A stretch of DNA of 64,000 nucleotides from Pomphorhynchus laevis (lineage: Eukaryota; Acanthocephala; Palaeacanthocephala; Echinorhynchida; Pomphorhynchidae): the NCBI GenBank assembly GCA_012934845.2, contig WNNJ02002383.1, forward strand, positions 180,924-244,923, written 5' to 3'. Within the stretch, counting starts at the first letter, position 1. The number at the start of each line of letters is the position of its first letter. Shown in pieces: positions 36,755-49,800 of this stretch. The position numbers and the translations under genes are program-made. The notes beneath the pieces are model-generated. The model had not been told where the DNA came from and searched no databases. It saw nothing but the letters and a program-made list of their open reading frames with translations.

Positions 36755-38290
36755 CCCTGTATACCAATGAAAAATAATGCCTATTCGAAGGCTCCGAAAT
36801 CAAAAACCTCGTGTTTCTATCAAGCTTGCAGACGGTGATGTTCGTGGGGCTGTACGGCTACTGACATCATCTGACTCATTTGCAGACAATTTAGAGAGTT
36901 TCTTTCATTACCTTAAGGAGATGCACCCTTCACACACCAGAGATAGTCTCATTCCTCAAAACTATCATCTAGAAAATTCGAGTCGTTCCAACTCTTTCGA
37001 GATAAGCAGGGTCATTTCGAGTTTCGCTAATGGTTCGGGACATGGAATGGATGGTCTTCGCCCTCAACATTTAAGAGACATGATGTCCTATAGCGCTGGT
37101 GGTTCAGTTCCATCTCTGGAACTCGCTCTTTCTCGTGTAATCGATTGTTTAATCAATGGCAATCTCGTCGCGGAAAGAGTGCAGCTTTTCTTTTCGGCAT
37201 CCTTATGTGCACTCAATAAAAAAATTGCGGGATTCGCTTAATCGCCATCGGGAGCACACTCCGTCGCAATGCTGCCAAGATACTGTTTATAAGAATATCA
37301 CAAAAAGTAGGTGATCACCTCTGTCCATATCAACTAGGGTTTTGTACACCATGCGAAGCAGAAGCGATTGTTCACGCAGTTCGATCATTCATAATAAACT
37401 GCCAACAGTCAACAGTTGTTCTCAAAATAAACTTTCGAAATGCTTTTAGCACCATAGATCGCGGTGTTCTTCTTGAAGCAGTAAAAGAACACGTCCCAGA
37501 AGCATTTCCATATTTTCATTCTGCTTACGGCTCTCAGACTCCTTTGGTTTATTAAGATCAAATCATTTGGTCAAAAACAGGCGTTTAACAGTGCGATCCC
37601 CTTGGTCCAAATGGTTTTGCTCTAGCAATAAATCCTATTTCGCACTCCCTTCAATCCACCTTTAACGCGTGGTATATAAACGACGCAACACTTGGATGAT
37701 ATTCATCTGTTTTGCTGCACGATTTGGAGACGATTTCGGCATCAGTTAACCGAATAGGCCTGGAGCTTAATGTAGGCAAATGTGAGCTCATGTTCCTGAA
37801 TATGGGAGAACATGAAATCGAACAGATGACTACTACCTTTTCATCTGTAGCCACAAGCGTAAAAGCGATTGGTCGGGAAAATTTGCGAATCCTTGGAAGC
37901 CTTGTCTTTGAAGAGAATTCACCGAAAGATTTGCCTCAGAGCTAGGAGCAATTGGTATTAATGTGCACTAGGGTTTGCGAGCTTCGTGATCACGAGGCAA
38001 TTTTTCTTGTAAAGAACTGCCTTCATATGCCCAGACTGCTTTATAAGTTCCATACAACTCCTTGCTTCAACATGTACGCGGAACGCTTTAAGCTCGGTGG
38101 TGTACTGAAAAAATATTTATCCCACATCACAAATTGTGCGATAACGAACGATTCTTGGCGTCAAGCTTCATTGTCCGTGCCGTTCGGTGGTTTGGGGATC
38201 CGCAGTTCAGCACGGCTCCAAAGGGCAAGAACATGGTAGGCTGGTGGTAGCAGCCAGTCTTGCTAAAAGAATGACATTTCTCTACGAAGA
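36755..38290 (+). mobile_element. LINE H, 3' half with RT
   Basis: 36777-37241 reads VSIKLADGDVRGAVRLLTSS and SGHGMDGLRPQHLRDMM. Next come IAIGSTLRRNAAKILF, YQLGFCTPCEAEAIVHAVRS and FRNAFSTIDRGVLLEAV (motif A), then QCDPLGPNGFALAINPI-like (motif B) and WYINDATLG-like (catalytic box altered from YxDD). 37952-38239 holds the C-terminal HEAIFLVKNCLHMPRLLYKF and SLSVPFGGLGIRSSARL. The family has a GVQQGDPLGP/WYxDDGT type RT. Broken in several places. Confidence 0.78.
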
Positions 38291-38552
38291 AGACAAACGT
38301 TCTCCTGTATTTATCTTTTTTTAATATTTATTTATTTTTATATTTATTTAATTATTAATTTAAACTATTTGTTTATCCTAAAAGTATATTTATTTTATAA
38401 TAAATAGTTAAATTCAAATGCTGAACTATATATACTGAACCATACAATTTAAATTTGTTCAAAGGCTAAATATTTTTTAGATAATTTAGTTTATAAAAAT
38501 GATAACTTTTCGTTATAAATTTGTTGTTTACTCATAAAAATTATCAAAAGAG

Positions 38553-38816
38553 AAAGTGAATAGAATTTTTATTGAAATCGAATTTTCGATAAAAATTATA
38601 CAGATATAGCTGACTATATCTGTATACACTATATACACCATTAACACCATAGACGCGTTCAATAAAACTGAACACATTAGCTAAAATAAAGGACACAACT
38701 AATCGTCTGAACTTCTGCGATATGGCAAAACCTTTTATATAATTTTACACAGATGATGTTAGCTTTTGAAAGATAGCTATTAAAAATTCGATTTCAATAA
38801 AAATTCTATTCACTTT
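38553..38816. mobile_element. MITE-like element with perfect 34-bp inverted repeats
   Basis: 38553-38586 and 38783-38816 are perfect reverse complements (AAAGTGAATAGAATTTTTAT onward). The 264-bp element has no coding sequence and contains an internal 10-pair hairpin (38600-38623). It is consistent with a non-autonomous DNA transposon. No clear target-site duplication was seen. Confidence 0.65.
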
Positions 38817-39009
38817 CTACTTTTATCAGCTAAAAATCTTAAAATTAATTTGTTATATTGAATAATAACGTTATACATAATGCATAGCGTATAAGCTAAA
38901 TGGATCGAAAAAATGAACATTTTTCGCTGCTCACTTTTCATAAATGGAATGACATAGAAGATGCCATTCCATTCTCATACATTAAAGATTGACCTCACTT
39001 CTCTCGTTT

Positions 39010-39655
39010 AATCCGTGGGCACAACGCTCTTAAATATATTATTTACAGCTGACATCACCTCCTTCTACACTATATTCCCGCTCTCTGATGCTATAAACAT
39101 TGCGGCTGATATACTAGCATTTCACCCAACTTGTGAGTTTCTTAACCAATAATTTTGGCATAATCTCCTTGCTATGTGTACTAGCCGTTACCATCTCATT
39201 TTTGAATCTGTAATGTGGGATCAGATCGATGGTTCGGCATTGGGCAACCCTCTTGCTCTTGTATCGTCCGAACTATACATGAGGAATTGGAAATGTTCTT
39301 TTGTCAATAGTATTGATGGAGTTGTCAGGTGGTTTCGTTATGTTGACGACGTATTTTTGATTGCTCGGAGTGGTGTGACACACAATTTCCTTACCAATAC
39401 GCTAAATTCTAAGGATTCATGAATTCAGTGATGCATTTCTCCTAAATCTGACATGGGTCGATGTCTTGGTTAAGCGGTTGATTCCTCTATAATTCAAACA
39501 GGGGTCTATAAAAAGTTGGTATTGTATTTTTTCATAAATGCTAAAAACCGAAATTGTGTGAAAATTTTATTGTAATCCTGATTATGATGGCAGGATCTAT
39601 CGAAATATTGTATTTTTAAATAAAGGGAAATATTTTCTTCTTTGTTCCAGTAAAA
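39010..39655 (+). mobile_element. PLE family D, RT part and ribozyme-like tail
   Basis: ADITSFYTIFPLSDAINIAA (motif A region), FESVMWDQIDGSALGNPLAL (motif B) and VRWFRYVDDVFLIAR (catalytic box) identify a PLE RT. The tail at 39550-39655 matches PLE-F tails, so D and F may be one family. Large parts are missing. Confidence 0.78.
39578..39610 (+). ncRNA. Hammerhead-like PLE-tail motif (decayed)
   Basis: CTGATTATGATGGC-AGGA-TCTATCGAAATATTG matches 20325-20356 but has a substituted core position. Confidence 0.35.
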
Positions 39656-39659
39656 CTAT

Positions 39660-40861
39660 TTAATTGAAAATGGAAGGACATTATGGGCTACTTTTGATAT
39701 GGTAAATTTTTCTAGTAAATCATAATAAATTCAATTTCATGCTATTTCTAATGAGTTAATTTCAATGCAACTAAAATTGTGATTACCCAATTATCATAAT
39801 CTAATTGAATATATTATCTTACTAATCTAATCTTTATTTTTTACCTAAAAAATAAAAATAAAACGTGGAGTTACATCCTTCACTTTAAGCCGTATTTATC
39901 GCCATTGTATCTTTTATTTTAGAAATAAAAAGTTGCATTCGCTGGAAACTTATGTCGTAACTTTCCGAGTAATCTAATAACAGTGAAATGCTAGCATTTA
40001 CTTGATTGTACCGATTCACGTATTGAAAATATCTTTAGTAGTTTTCGTTTATTCAAAATTTTGCATCATGACTCATATCAAAAAGATTTTGTTAGCCATT
40101 TCCTACAAAAATTTTCAAAATTAAAAAAACAAAATTTAAGTAAGTGCTATTCCATTTATTGCTAAAGTCTGGTTTAAGAATACTTGCTTTGTAGTTGAGC
40201 TTACTTGTCTATAATTCTCTTTAGCATTTGTAGTTATAAACGTTTACTTGAAATATTAATTAAATATTTATTCCACGAAAAATTATAAAAATGTTAAATA
40301 AAATATGTTTTTATATTAAAATATGTTATTTAAAAAATTATTAAATTCAACTTAAATTCTTAATGAACGATTGTTAAATATCAGGAAGTTTTAATGCTTA
40401 TTATATTAAATATTATATTATTACTTATTATATTATATAATATTATATAATAAATATTATTATAATATTATCAATAAATATTAAACAAAGAATGATAATC
40501 AAATATTCATTGATAAAATGAAATAAAATGAAATAAGTGAAATATGAGATTAAATTGTAAATAAATGTTTGGATATTATGTTTAGAAAATATAATGTTGA
40601 TGTAAAATAAAGATTACGTACTTGATTCATTAATATGGTAAGTTGACGTCCAATTCGGTCAAAACTAAAACGATATTCATCATTTAAATTTAATCAACAT
40701 GACGTCATTAAGCAGTGATAATCAAGATATTCAATTAAAAATAAGAACTTCGATTAAACTTTATAAATAAATTAAATGTTTTATTAAAACATTGATTTTT
40801 AAGTCAAATAAATCATTATTAATAACATTAATATTATTAATTTAATTAATTGCAGTCGTGA
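39660..40861. other. AT-rich spacer, nothing recognised
   Basis: No open frames or repeats beyond simple AT stretches. Confidence 0.55.
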
Positions 40862-41830
40862 GTTGAAATTCTTCTGGTTGTGGCACAATATTATCCTCAC
40901 AGGTATTGTTCCTATTCTTAATACAACAGAAAGCTACTGATCAGTCTGGGTGGGTCTCATCAGCTGCTGACCCATACCTACATTTCACGTTTCGACCCTT
41001 ATTATCTGCTTACCCCGTACACCGGTGCTGATCGTCTTTAAACTCAGGACGTCTGTATCTTGATTCAACGCTACATCTACTTGGCTGGGTGCTCCAGTGT
41101 TGTAGATATACATTGTTGTAGATTACTATGGGTAGGGGATCGTATTCTAACGATCTATTAGAAACCTACCTAAGGTTTGTGATCCACTAGCCGAATCACT
41201 GTTTTTCATGCTATCATTTGAAATTAAGGTTTTTAATTTAACTTAATTGCATCTGGGGGTTGTAGGTCTTTGTCAGCAGCTGATGATACACACTCAGGCT
41301 AATTAGTAGCGTCCTGCTGTACCAAGAATAGGACCAATACCTGTAAGGATAATATTGTGCCACAACCAGAAGAATTTAAGCTCACAGATGCATCAAGTTA
41401 AATTAAAAACAATCATTGCAAGTGGCAGCATGAAAAAAAGTGATCCGGCTAACGGATCACACAATTAGGGTAGGTTTCTAATAGATCGTTAGAATACGAT
41501 CCCCTATTAAAAGCAATACACAGAAATGTATATCTAAAAACTGGAGCAGCCAGCTTCAGTTTTTAGATATACAAAGCAGCCATACATACAAATGTACGCC
41601 TAGCAGCCAGCTCCAGTGGTAGTATCCCGATTCAGAGGTTGAGTTCAAATAATATCAGCACAAGTGTACGGCGTAAGCAGATAATAAGGGTCGGAAAGTG
41701 AAATTTAGGATGATTCAGCAGCTGATGATACCCAACCAGCCTGATTAGTAGCGTCCTGCTCTATAAAATTAGGAACAATACATATGTAGGTAATGTCGTG
41801 CCACAACAAAAAGATTGATATCTCTGATAT
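40862..41830. mobile_element. Shuffled inverted-repeat element J
   Basis: Higher GC than its surroundings. Segment a (40866-40923) is inverted at 41330-41389 and again, diverged, at 41762-41820. Segment b (41138-41180) is inverted at 41468-41510. The order a-b-a'-b' is not a simple palindrome. It contains a perfect 17-pair hairpin (41527-41573) and an 8-pair hairpin (GTGATCCG/CGGATCAC near 41438). Repeated CAGCAGCTGATGA and TAGTAGCGTCCTGCT mark unit borders. No coding is seen. It may be pseudo-LTR remnants of a PLE. Confidence 0.6.
40952..40998 (-). ncRNA. Hammerhead-like core in element J
   Basis: The minus strand reads GGGTC-GAAAC, 25 nt, CTGATGA-GACCC. The stem II arms GGGTC/GACCC are perfect, again in stem-II-open order. 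No convincing stem I hairpin lies between the boxes. A second copy on the plus strand near 41688-41735 keeps CTGATGATACCC with GGGTCGGAAA. Confidence 0.3.
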
Positions 41831-42506
41831 CTATCCAATTCCTATTGTTACTAGAATTGACCACTTTTAGACAATTCTTCTAGCTAAAATGTTTTAGGAA
41901 GGAATTAACTGAATAAACTCAAACTTCTAGTAATCTCTTTCAAATCTTTAATTGACAACGAATTTTGTATTTTTAAATACAAAATTAGAGGAGAATTTTT
42001 TAAAATCTAATAACTAATGATAAATTTGATTTTGAATTTTATACGAATTTTTAATCGAAAATATGATACATCGGTTATATATTTTTCTGGACTTTACATA
42101 TTCAGCAGATATTTTTAAGATATTTATTATTAAAAGTCTACTCGGACACAAATAATGAGATTACTCTCGCCATGTTTTGTTGTTAACATAATTAGGAAGT
42201 TATTAAGAAATAATATTTGGTTTAAGTTTTGCAAAAATTAATTTGCAAATTAATTTAATTAATTATTAATTATTTAAATATAATTATTTTAGTAATTAAG
42301 TTAATTATCAATTAGTTAAATATATATTTTTTAATTATTAATTAAATTTTAATTCCTTATTATATTTGTTATTTAGTTTTAATTACTAACAAATTTTATT
42401 CAAAAATAAATTTATTAAATATGCAAAATGTTTAGTTAATGAAAGAATACTCAGTTTTTACAAAACAATCAAGGTGTTTTCATTAATTGATATTTCACCA
42501 ATTTAG

Positions 42507-43754
42507 AAAGCTCAATGATAATATCTAAAGAACTAAATAAACTGCATTTGAGATGGCCAATAAATGAGCAAGATATGGGAGAGTTTATTCAGAACGACCT
42601 ATGTCGAACGTTTAATGGTTTAAATTCGTCAATCAAACATGAACTTTTTCAGGTTAACAAGTTTATATCCGTTCTTCTAATATAATACATTAGCGAATTA
42701 ACAATATTGGTTTTTTAAAATCTTTAAAATTAGGATTAAATATTATAGGTAAAAAATTATTGATTAATAATTAAACTAATTTTTAAATTAATAAATGTTC
42801 AAATTTATAAAATTTTTAATAAAAAACAAAATTATAGGCGAGTATTTATATTAATATTAATACTATTTTATTTGCAATCGTTCAACGGCTTGTCCTTTTT
42901 CAGCATATCTCGTATTACTTGGAAAGAACAAACCGTCGAAAATTTGCAAATTAATTATAAAATTAAAATAAAAACTCGTGTCCACAATTTTATTTTACCA
43001 AAACGAAACAAGTTAAGTTCGGCACGAATGCAATTCTTAACGATTAAAAAAAGTAATGCCGAAAACTTATATTTATAATGAAGATAGAATATCATAATAT
43101 TTTCATATTTGCTAAAATGCAATTACAGTTTCTTGTATTTAATAGAAAAATTGCTTTTATTGATTATTAAAATTTGATTATTTCAAATTGAATGCAGGCC
43201 ATCCGTTTTCAAGCTATCTTGTAATTCCATTATAATTTTAATTAAAATTATAATTTTAATTAAAAAATTTAATTTTACAATCATCGACTTTAATTACAAA
43301 CTATTTAGTACGATGAAAATGACACTGTTTATAATTTACTATTAATAAAAATAAAATAATATTTTATATTTTTTAATATCAAATAATCAATAATTAATAT
43401 TTACTTTTTATTAATAAAAATCCTATAATTTTTATTTAATTTATTATTTAATTATTAAATGTTGATTTATTGATTTATTATTATTTATTTATTTATTTTT
43501 ATTTTTTATTTATTGATATATTTTTTATTTCATCATTATATTAAATACGTAGACTCAGTTAGCTGAATTGATTATCTATCGTAAATAGAAAACGCAAAGT
43601 AATTTATCTTTTGCATTAAGTAGCCTATTAAGTGCACACTTTAATAATAAACCTCAAATCTTATCTATATTACATAAAACGAGCATATTCTTTTGGAAAA
43701 ATTCATTTCTTATCGGTTTTAAAATAATTAAGATTTAAAGATAAATGTAATATC

Positions 43755-43806
<52 letters not shown>

Positions 43807-46800
43807 CTTATGTAATATAAGATATATTACATATATATCTTATGTAATATATTAAATTTATTTAGCATTTTTCTTTATTAATTTTATAATTATATTAAAT
43901 ACGTAGACTCAGTTATCTGATCTAATTTGTAAGCTAGTGACTATAATGTAGTAATAATTGTTTGTACTTGAATGAAGTGTTTTTATATAAAAGCAATTCG
44001 GTTTATTATAATAAAATTAACATTCAAATTCAAAAAATATAAGCATCGAAATATTTAAAATCAATTAGTAAAATTTTATATAATTGAATTAATAATTTAT
44101 TATTAATATTAATCAAAGATTTATTTTTAAAAAATTTCAGTGAAAAGGTTAATTTGTTAAAGAAATAATCTTTTTTGTCGGTAATGTCATCGAAGTGAAT
44201 CAAAATGTTTATTTTTATACAATAATCGTTTTCAAAAATTATTTGTCAAAAAATAAACGGTATTTTTCAATAGGGACTGTTTAAGTTACCAAATAACGAC
44301 CGATGATTTTCTAAATATACAATATAGGTGGATTCAATTTCACTGATTTTAAAATCATCGAAATATTTAATTTCAATATTTTAGTTACAATCGAATCTTT
44401 TATTATTTGTATTTATTAATTTATTGATTTTAAATTATTAATGATGCCTATCTCCTAGTAATTGTGTGAGATTAAATTGGTGACATTCTTCCAAATTGTG
44501 AATTTGGCTGAAAAATGAATCAAATAATTTATTCCATCATCTGGTCACTTATAATTCTGTATAATAAAATAGTTCATTATTATAAATAATTATAATATTA
44601 TTATTATAAATTTATTATTATTAAATAAATCTTATTTAAATAAATAAGATTATTAAATAAATTATTTATTTAATAAATAAATAAATATTTATCTTATTAA
44701 TAAGATAATTATTTATTATAAAATAATGCGCATAAAATAATTACATGACGTAAGTATTACATAAATGTAAATTATTATAAATTGTTTATAAATTATCTTT
44801 ATAAATTACATTTATATGATTATCAAATTGCGTTTGTAAACCAATTTAATTGCATTATTCAATGTATCCATAAGTATATTGCTCACTTTCTACTCACCTA
44901 CCTTTCTGTACGTCTCTTCTGCTACACGTACCTCTTAACTCAACCAACTTAGGCCGTCGATCTTTACATATTGCTGATCATCTACTTTGTAATTTTCTAC
45001 CTGATCACTTGCGATCTCCACCCTCACTCTTTTTTTTCAAATGTTCTATGCTTCTAAACGAGTAACTATTGTTCTCGATTTGTATCGCTTTTGTGGATTG
45101 TAAGCCCACTGTATTTGTCCATTTGCCTTGTTAATAAACTTTCTACTTTCTTTATATTTATATGAAACAATATAATTTGTTATAAATTAATATATTTTGA
45201 AATTAACTTGAGAGAATATATATACGTAGTCTATAACACATAATGGAACGATCACAAATTTTTAAATTACTCTCTTCCAAAGTATAAACTATTTACCTGT
45301 TTACTATTGATTTAATGTTATAATAAAAATAAAATTTAGATGAAACTTAAATTTATTTTACAAATACCGAATACGATTATAGGGGTTGAACTAATATTTA
45401 TAATTATCAATTAGTATTTATCTAATAATTTTCAATATTATAAATAGAATTTTGTCTGATTATAAGTAAAAAATGAAATAAAATAATTATTTTTTTTGAA
45501 AACTTAAAACAATTTATTCCCATTCATTTAAAGCTTAAATTTGATTATTTAGACCAGAGACCTTACGAGAAGAGAAATAGTTGACATGCTCATAAGGATT
45601 CTAAATACATTGGATCGAATCGGAGATGTCATATACGATGAAAAGTGCTTCATTCACGGTAATAATTATTAAATTATTAATTTTTAAATTTATAAATTAT
45701 GTTATGATATGACATATTAACATATGACATATATGATATGTTATTAATATGTAATGAGAAATTATGTTATGATATGCAATTGTATGTTAGAAATTAAAAC
45801 ATGTTTATCGCATGAACAAAAACTTATAGTCCGTAATAGTTAGATTATGAACTTGTGCCACAATCCAACCTTAATAGACTACACTATACGATCCAACCTG
45901 AATACTAATCCAACCATCGTACTACTATACGATGATACATAATGGATTACTGAAATACTTTCAATATTCGTTCAATTCCCCAACTATTATTCTATTTAAA
46001 GCAATGTTGATTGTTTTAATTGATAAAAAGGCAGTCGCTGAATAGATTCCAATGAAATTTTGTTATCATGAGAATTGAAATTAATGTTTAATCTGAATGT
46101 TTAATATGAATGTTTACATTCAGATTAAGAATTTTTTTATGAATTGAAAAAAGGTAAATAAAATTAATAAAATGTAATAATATAATTTTTTAAAATTAAT
46201 AAAATTTTAAAAATTTATTTTTTAAAATTCTAAATTTAATTTTTAATTTCTAGATAATATTTTTATTTATTGAAACCATTATTTTATAATCCTTGCTTAA
46301 TCTTGATGTGATTAATTGAATTAATTTTTATTAATTTAATTAATTAATTTTAATGAATTTAATTAATTTAGCAAAATCCAGTAATATTTTTGAATACATA
46401 ATACTTTTGTTAAACATTCATGAATTATTACTTTAATCTCATGGCCTTCCCAATTGCACTTACTATCTACAATAATTCATTTCGTAATTAATAAAATACA
46501 TCCGATTTGAACAATTTGTCATTTTGAACAATTTGATGTTTTTTAAATAAAATTAATAAATTTAATAAATTTAAAATACAAACATCTATGATATAAATAT
46601 GCTAAAATACTAAAATATCACTGCCAAAATTAATGACAATAGCCAACGGATTATTCGTAAACATGGAGATCACACCCGCAGTAATTACTCCAATGTTTAT
46701 AGAATGTTTATTTCTAATTAAATTAGAAAAGTGTGGCAATCTTTAATAAAGAAATAACGGTCGTTATACACATTCTGTTTTAAAATATTCTATTTTATAA

Positions 46801-49800
46801 GAATAAGTCGAGTAGGATTCAACAATTGGACGAGCACAATGAGAATTCTTAGAAACCAATGAGAACACAATGAGAATTCTTAAAATGTTTAGAATTAATT
46901 ATAAAGTAGGACTTTAACGTTCTCTGGGATGAGAAAAATTTTATTATTTTTTTTAATAAAGTTCTACCAAATAAATTTTTGATTAAATTTCTGAAAACTG
47001 AACTACGAGTAGATGTGCCTATCATCTACTTCAAGCTAGTCATCTCCATAGGCATGATATCTTGACAAAATGATCGTTCAAAATTTATTCAAGTAAATAC
47101 CTGCAGTTCACCAATGAATTTTGGACTCTGCCGCTGCTTCAGCGGTTGAATTGCTCTCACTATAGCAATTCAACTTATTTTTAAATATTCACTAGGCTAA
47201 ATCAAAATTAAATAATTAAATAATAAAATTAATAATTGTTTTTAGATTTTTTATAATTTAAATCAAGTTAAAATAAAAAATTGAAATTTAAAATAAACGT
47301 CATTTTTATGAATTAACTATTAAATAACAGACGTTGTATCAGAATAAGAATTAGAGGTCATCAGGAGGAACTGCTATGCTATCAGGTTTCGGCCCCTAAC
47401 TCCTATACCCAACATAGCAGAGGGGGCCAAATACGCGTTAATGACGTATTTCCTCTGATTAAATTTGATTATATAGTATCTTATTCTAATACAAAGTATA
47501 TTATTTATTATCCATCCATAAAAATTTGCCACTTAAGAGTTTAAATTTATTCTTTATATTATTGTGTTGATTTATATATTTTACTATTTTCTGCCTGATG
47601 TTATTTTTATAGTAACCTAGTTTAAAATATATATCTATTAAATTATTTAAATGATTTTGAAGAAAGCCAATATCATTACATATTGTTGCAATTCTTAAAA
47701 TTTCATTATTTAATGTATTATATTTTATGTTATATGGTATGCATGAATGATCATGCAAAAATATGTTTCTTGTAAATTTAAATATGTCATCTTTACGATA
47801 TAAATTAATGGTAGTTTTAGTTAATGTTAATTTAATGTTCATATCTAGATATACACCTAAATTTTGACAGATTAATTTTTGACAGATTTGTATAAAGCGT
47901 ACTAAAATCGTACGTATTTATATTTTGAAAATTTATTCATTTTGTCTGTTCTAAAAATTCTCGTGTAGAATTAATACTGAAATAGTGTTAAATAGTGTTT
48001 TATACCAGTATTAATTTTGATTAAAATATTTTTTGAAGTGTGTTTTAATTACTTTAAATATAAAAGAATTATTCCTTTAAATATAAATATTATACTGTAT
48101 ATAAAAATATATATCGAGATAAAGATATATTTAAAATATATCGAGCAAAAGGTATATATACTAACCATGTTTAATATTAACTTAAAAATAATCATCTAGA
48201 AAATATTTTTATTAAGGTTAATTAATTTTACTAACGCTTCTTTAATATCTACTAAATCTAGATTTGTATAAAGAGTACTAAAATCGTATGTATTTATATT
48301 TTGAAAATTTATTCCTTTTGTCTGTTCTAAAAGTTCTTTTGTAGAATTAATACTGAAATAGTATTTTATACCAGTATTAATTTCGATTACCTTGCAATAT
48401 TTTTTAAAGTGTGCTTTAATTACTTTAAGTATTTTATTCATATAGACAGAAAGTGGTTTTAATGTACATTTAAACGCACTACATATGAACCTAGGTTTTA
48501 TTGAATTTTTATGTAATTTTAGATTCCAATATAATATAGGTATAGTTTTATTATCTGATTCAACCTTTATACCCTTTTTATCCATTATAGAACAGTGACT
48601 TGTAATATTTTTTTCAAAACTCAACTTACTTCGTTCATATGTTGTGTTTATATTTAAATCATTAGAATTAACCTCTTTCACTAGTATATCATAATAAAGT
48701 TTTTACATATGAAGACAAAGTTATTACTAGCTTTATCAATAGTTGTTATTATATAGTTATCCTTTAATTAAGTAAGTTCTGAATACATATCTTTATTAAT
48801 TTTATCATTCTATTTATAATTGATTGTTATTTTCATTTTATTTTTAATCTTATCAAATATACAATCTTTCCAAATTTTAATCTTTAATGTATTTAAGTTT
48901 CTACTATTGATCATTATTATTTCATCTATAATATTACAATTTCATCATTTAAAATGATTATTATTTCATCTATAATATTACAATTTCATCATTTAAAAAT
49001 TGTCTTGATTATAAATTCTTACAGTTATTAGTACATATACTCGTACGCTCATTTATTTTATCTAAATTAAGACTTTTGCAATCGCATTCTGTTTCTACAA
49101 TGTTTCTAATATCATCGTTACATATCGATTGCAATTATTTGTTATTATTCCAATACAATAAGTAAGTTCAAGCTCACCAGGGCAAGCGTATCACAATACT
49201 GCGACGTCATTGTTGAATTAAAACGCAAGATCGCTTTCGCCATAGTGAGATATGCATCTTCTTGTCTAAGAGCCTCTCGATCAAGCAGAGGCAATTACCA
49301 ATCTCAAACCAACTGATTGATATATTCAGTCTTGATACTTTATTTGACCCTAAGTTTGAAGCCCATTTGCGTAAACCCATTTTATTGTGCAAAATAAATT
49401 TTGTTTGGTAAAAAAACCATTTTCTAATTGCTTTAGTAAAAAGCCCGGCATGAATTTTAAATTAAATTATCTTTTAAATACAATTTTTTAAATTAGTAAA
49501 AATTTAAAAGCTTTCCAGTGAGATTTAACGTGTGTATGTCTCATGAGTAAACTATCACACAAAATGGCGTCGTCTTAAAATGTATTCTATACTTCGAAAT
49601 GTAACTAAGATACCTCATTTTTAAAACAGTAAACTTGATTGTTTTGATAATAGCAGTACTAATGATCTAGAATGTTTCAGTCAGTATATGTTTAAAGCGA
49701 TGTTATGGACATGCTAATACTATTTTGTAGCCAGATAAGTGTGAAAAGAAACAGAATAATACATTTGAGCCATTTATTGTTTAAACATTTTAGAAAATCT

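Noticed and set aside
42872-43078. Open frame behind a TTTTTCAG acceptor
   Set aside because: The phase after exon 42507-42652 leads to an early stop, and the composition is simple AT-driven Lys/Asn; exon 45553 joins perfectly without it.
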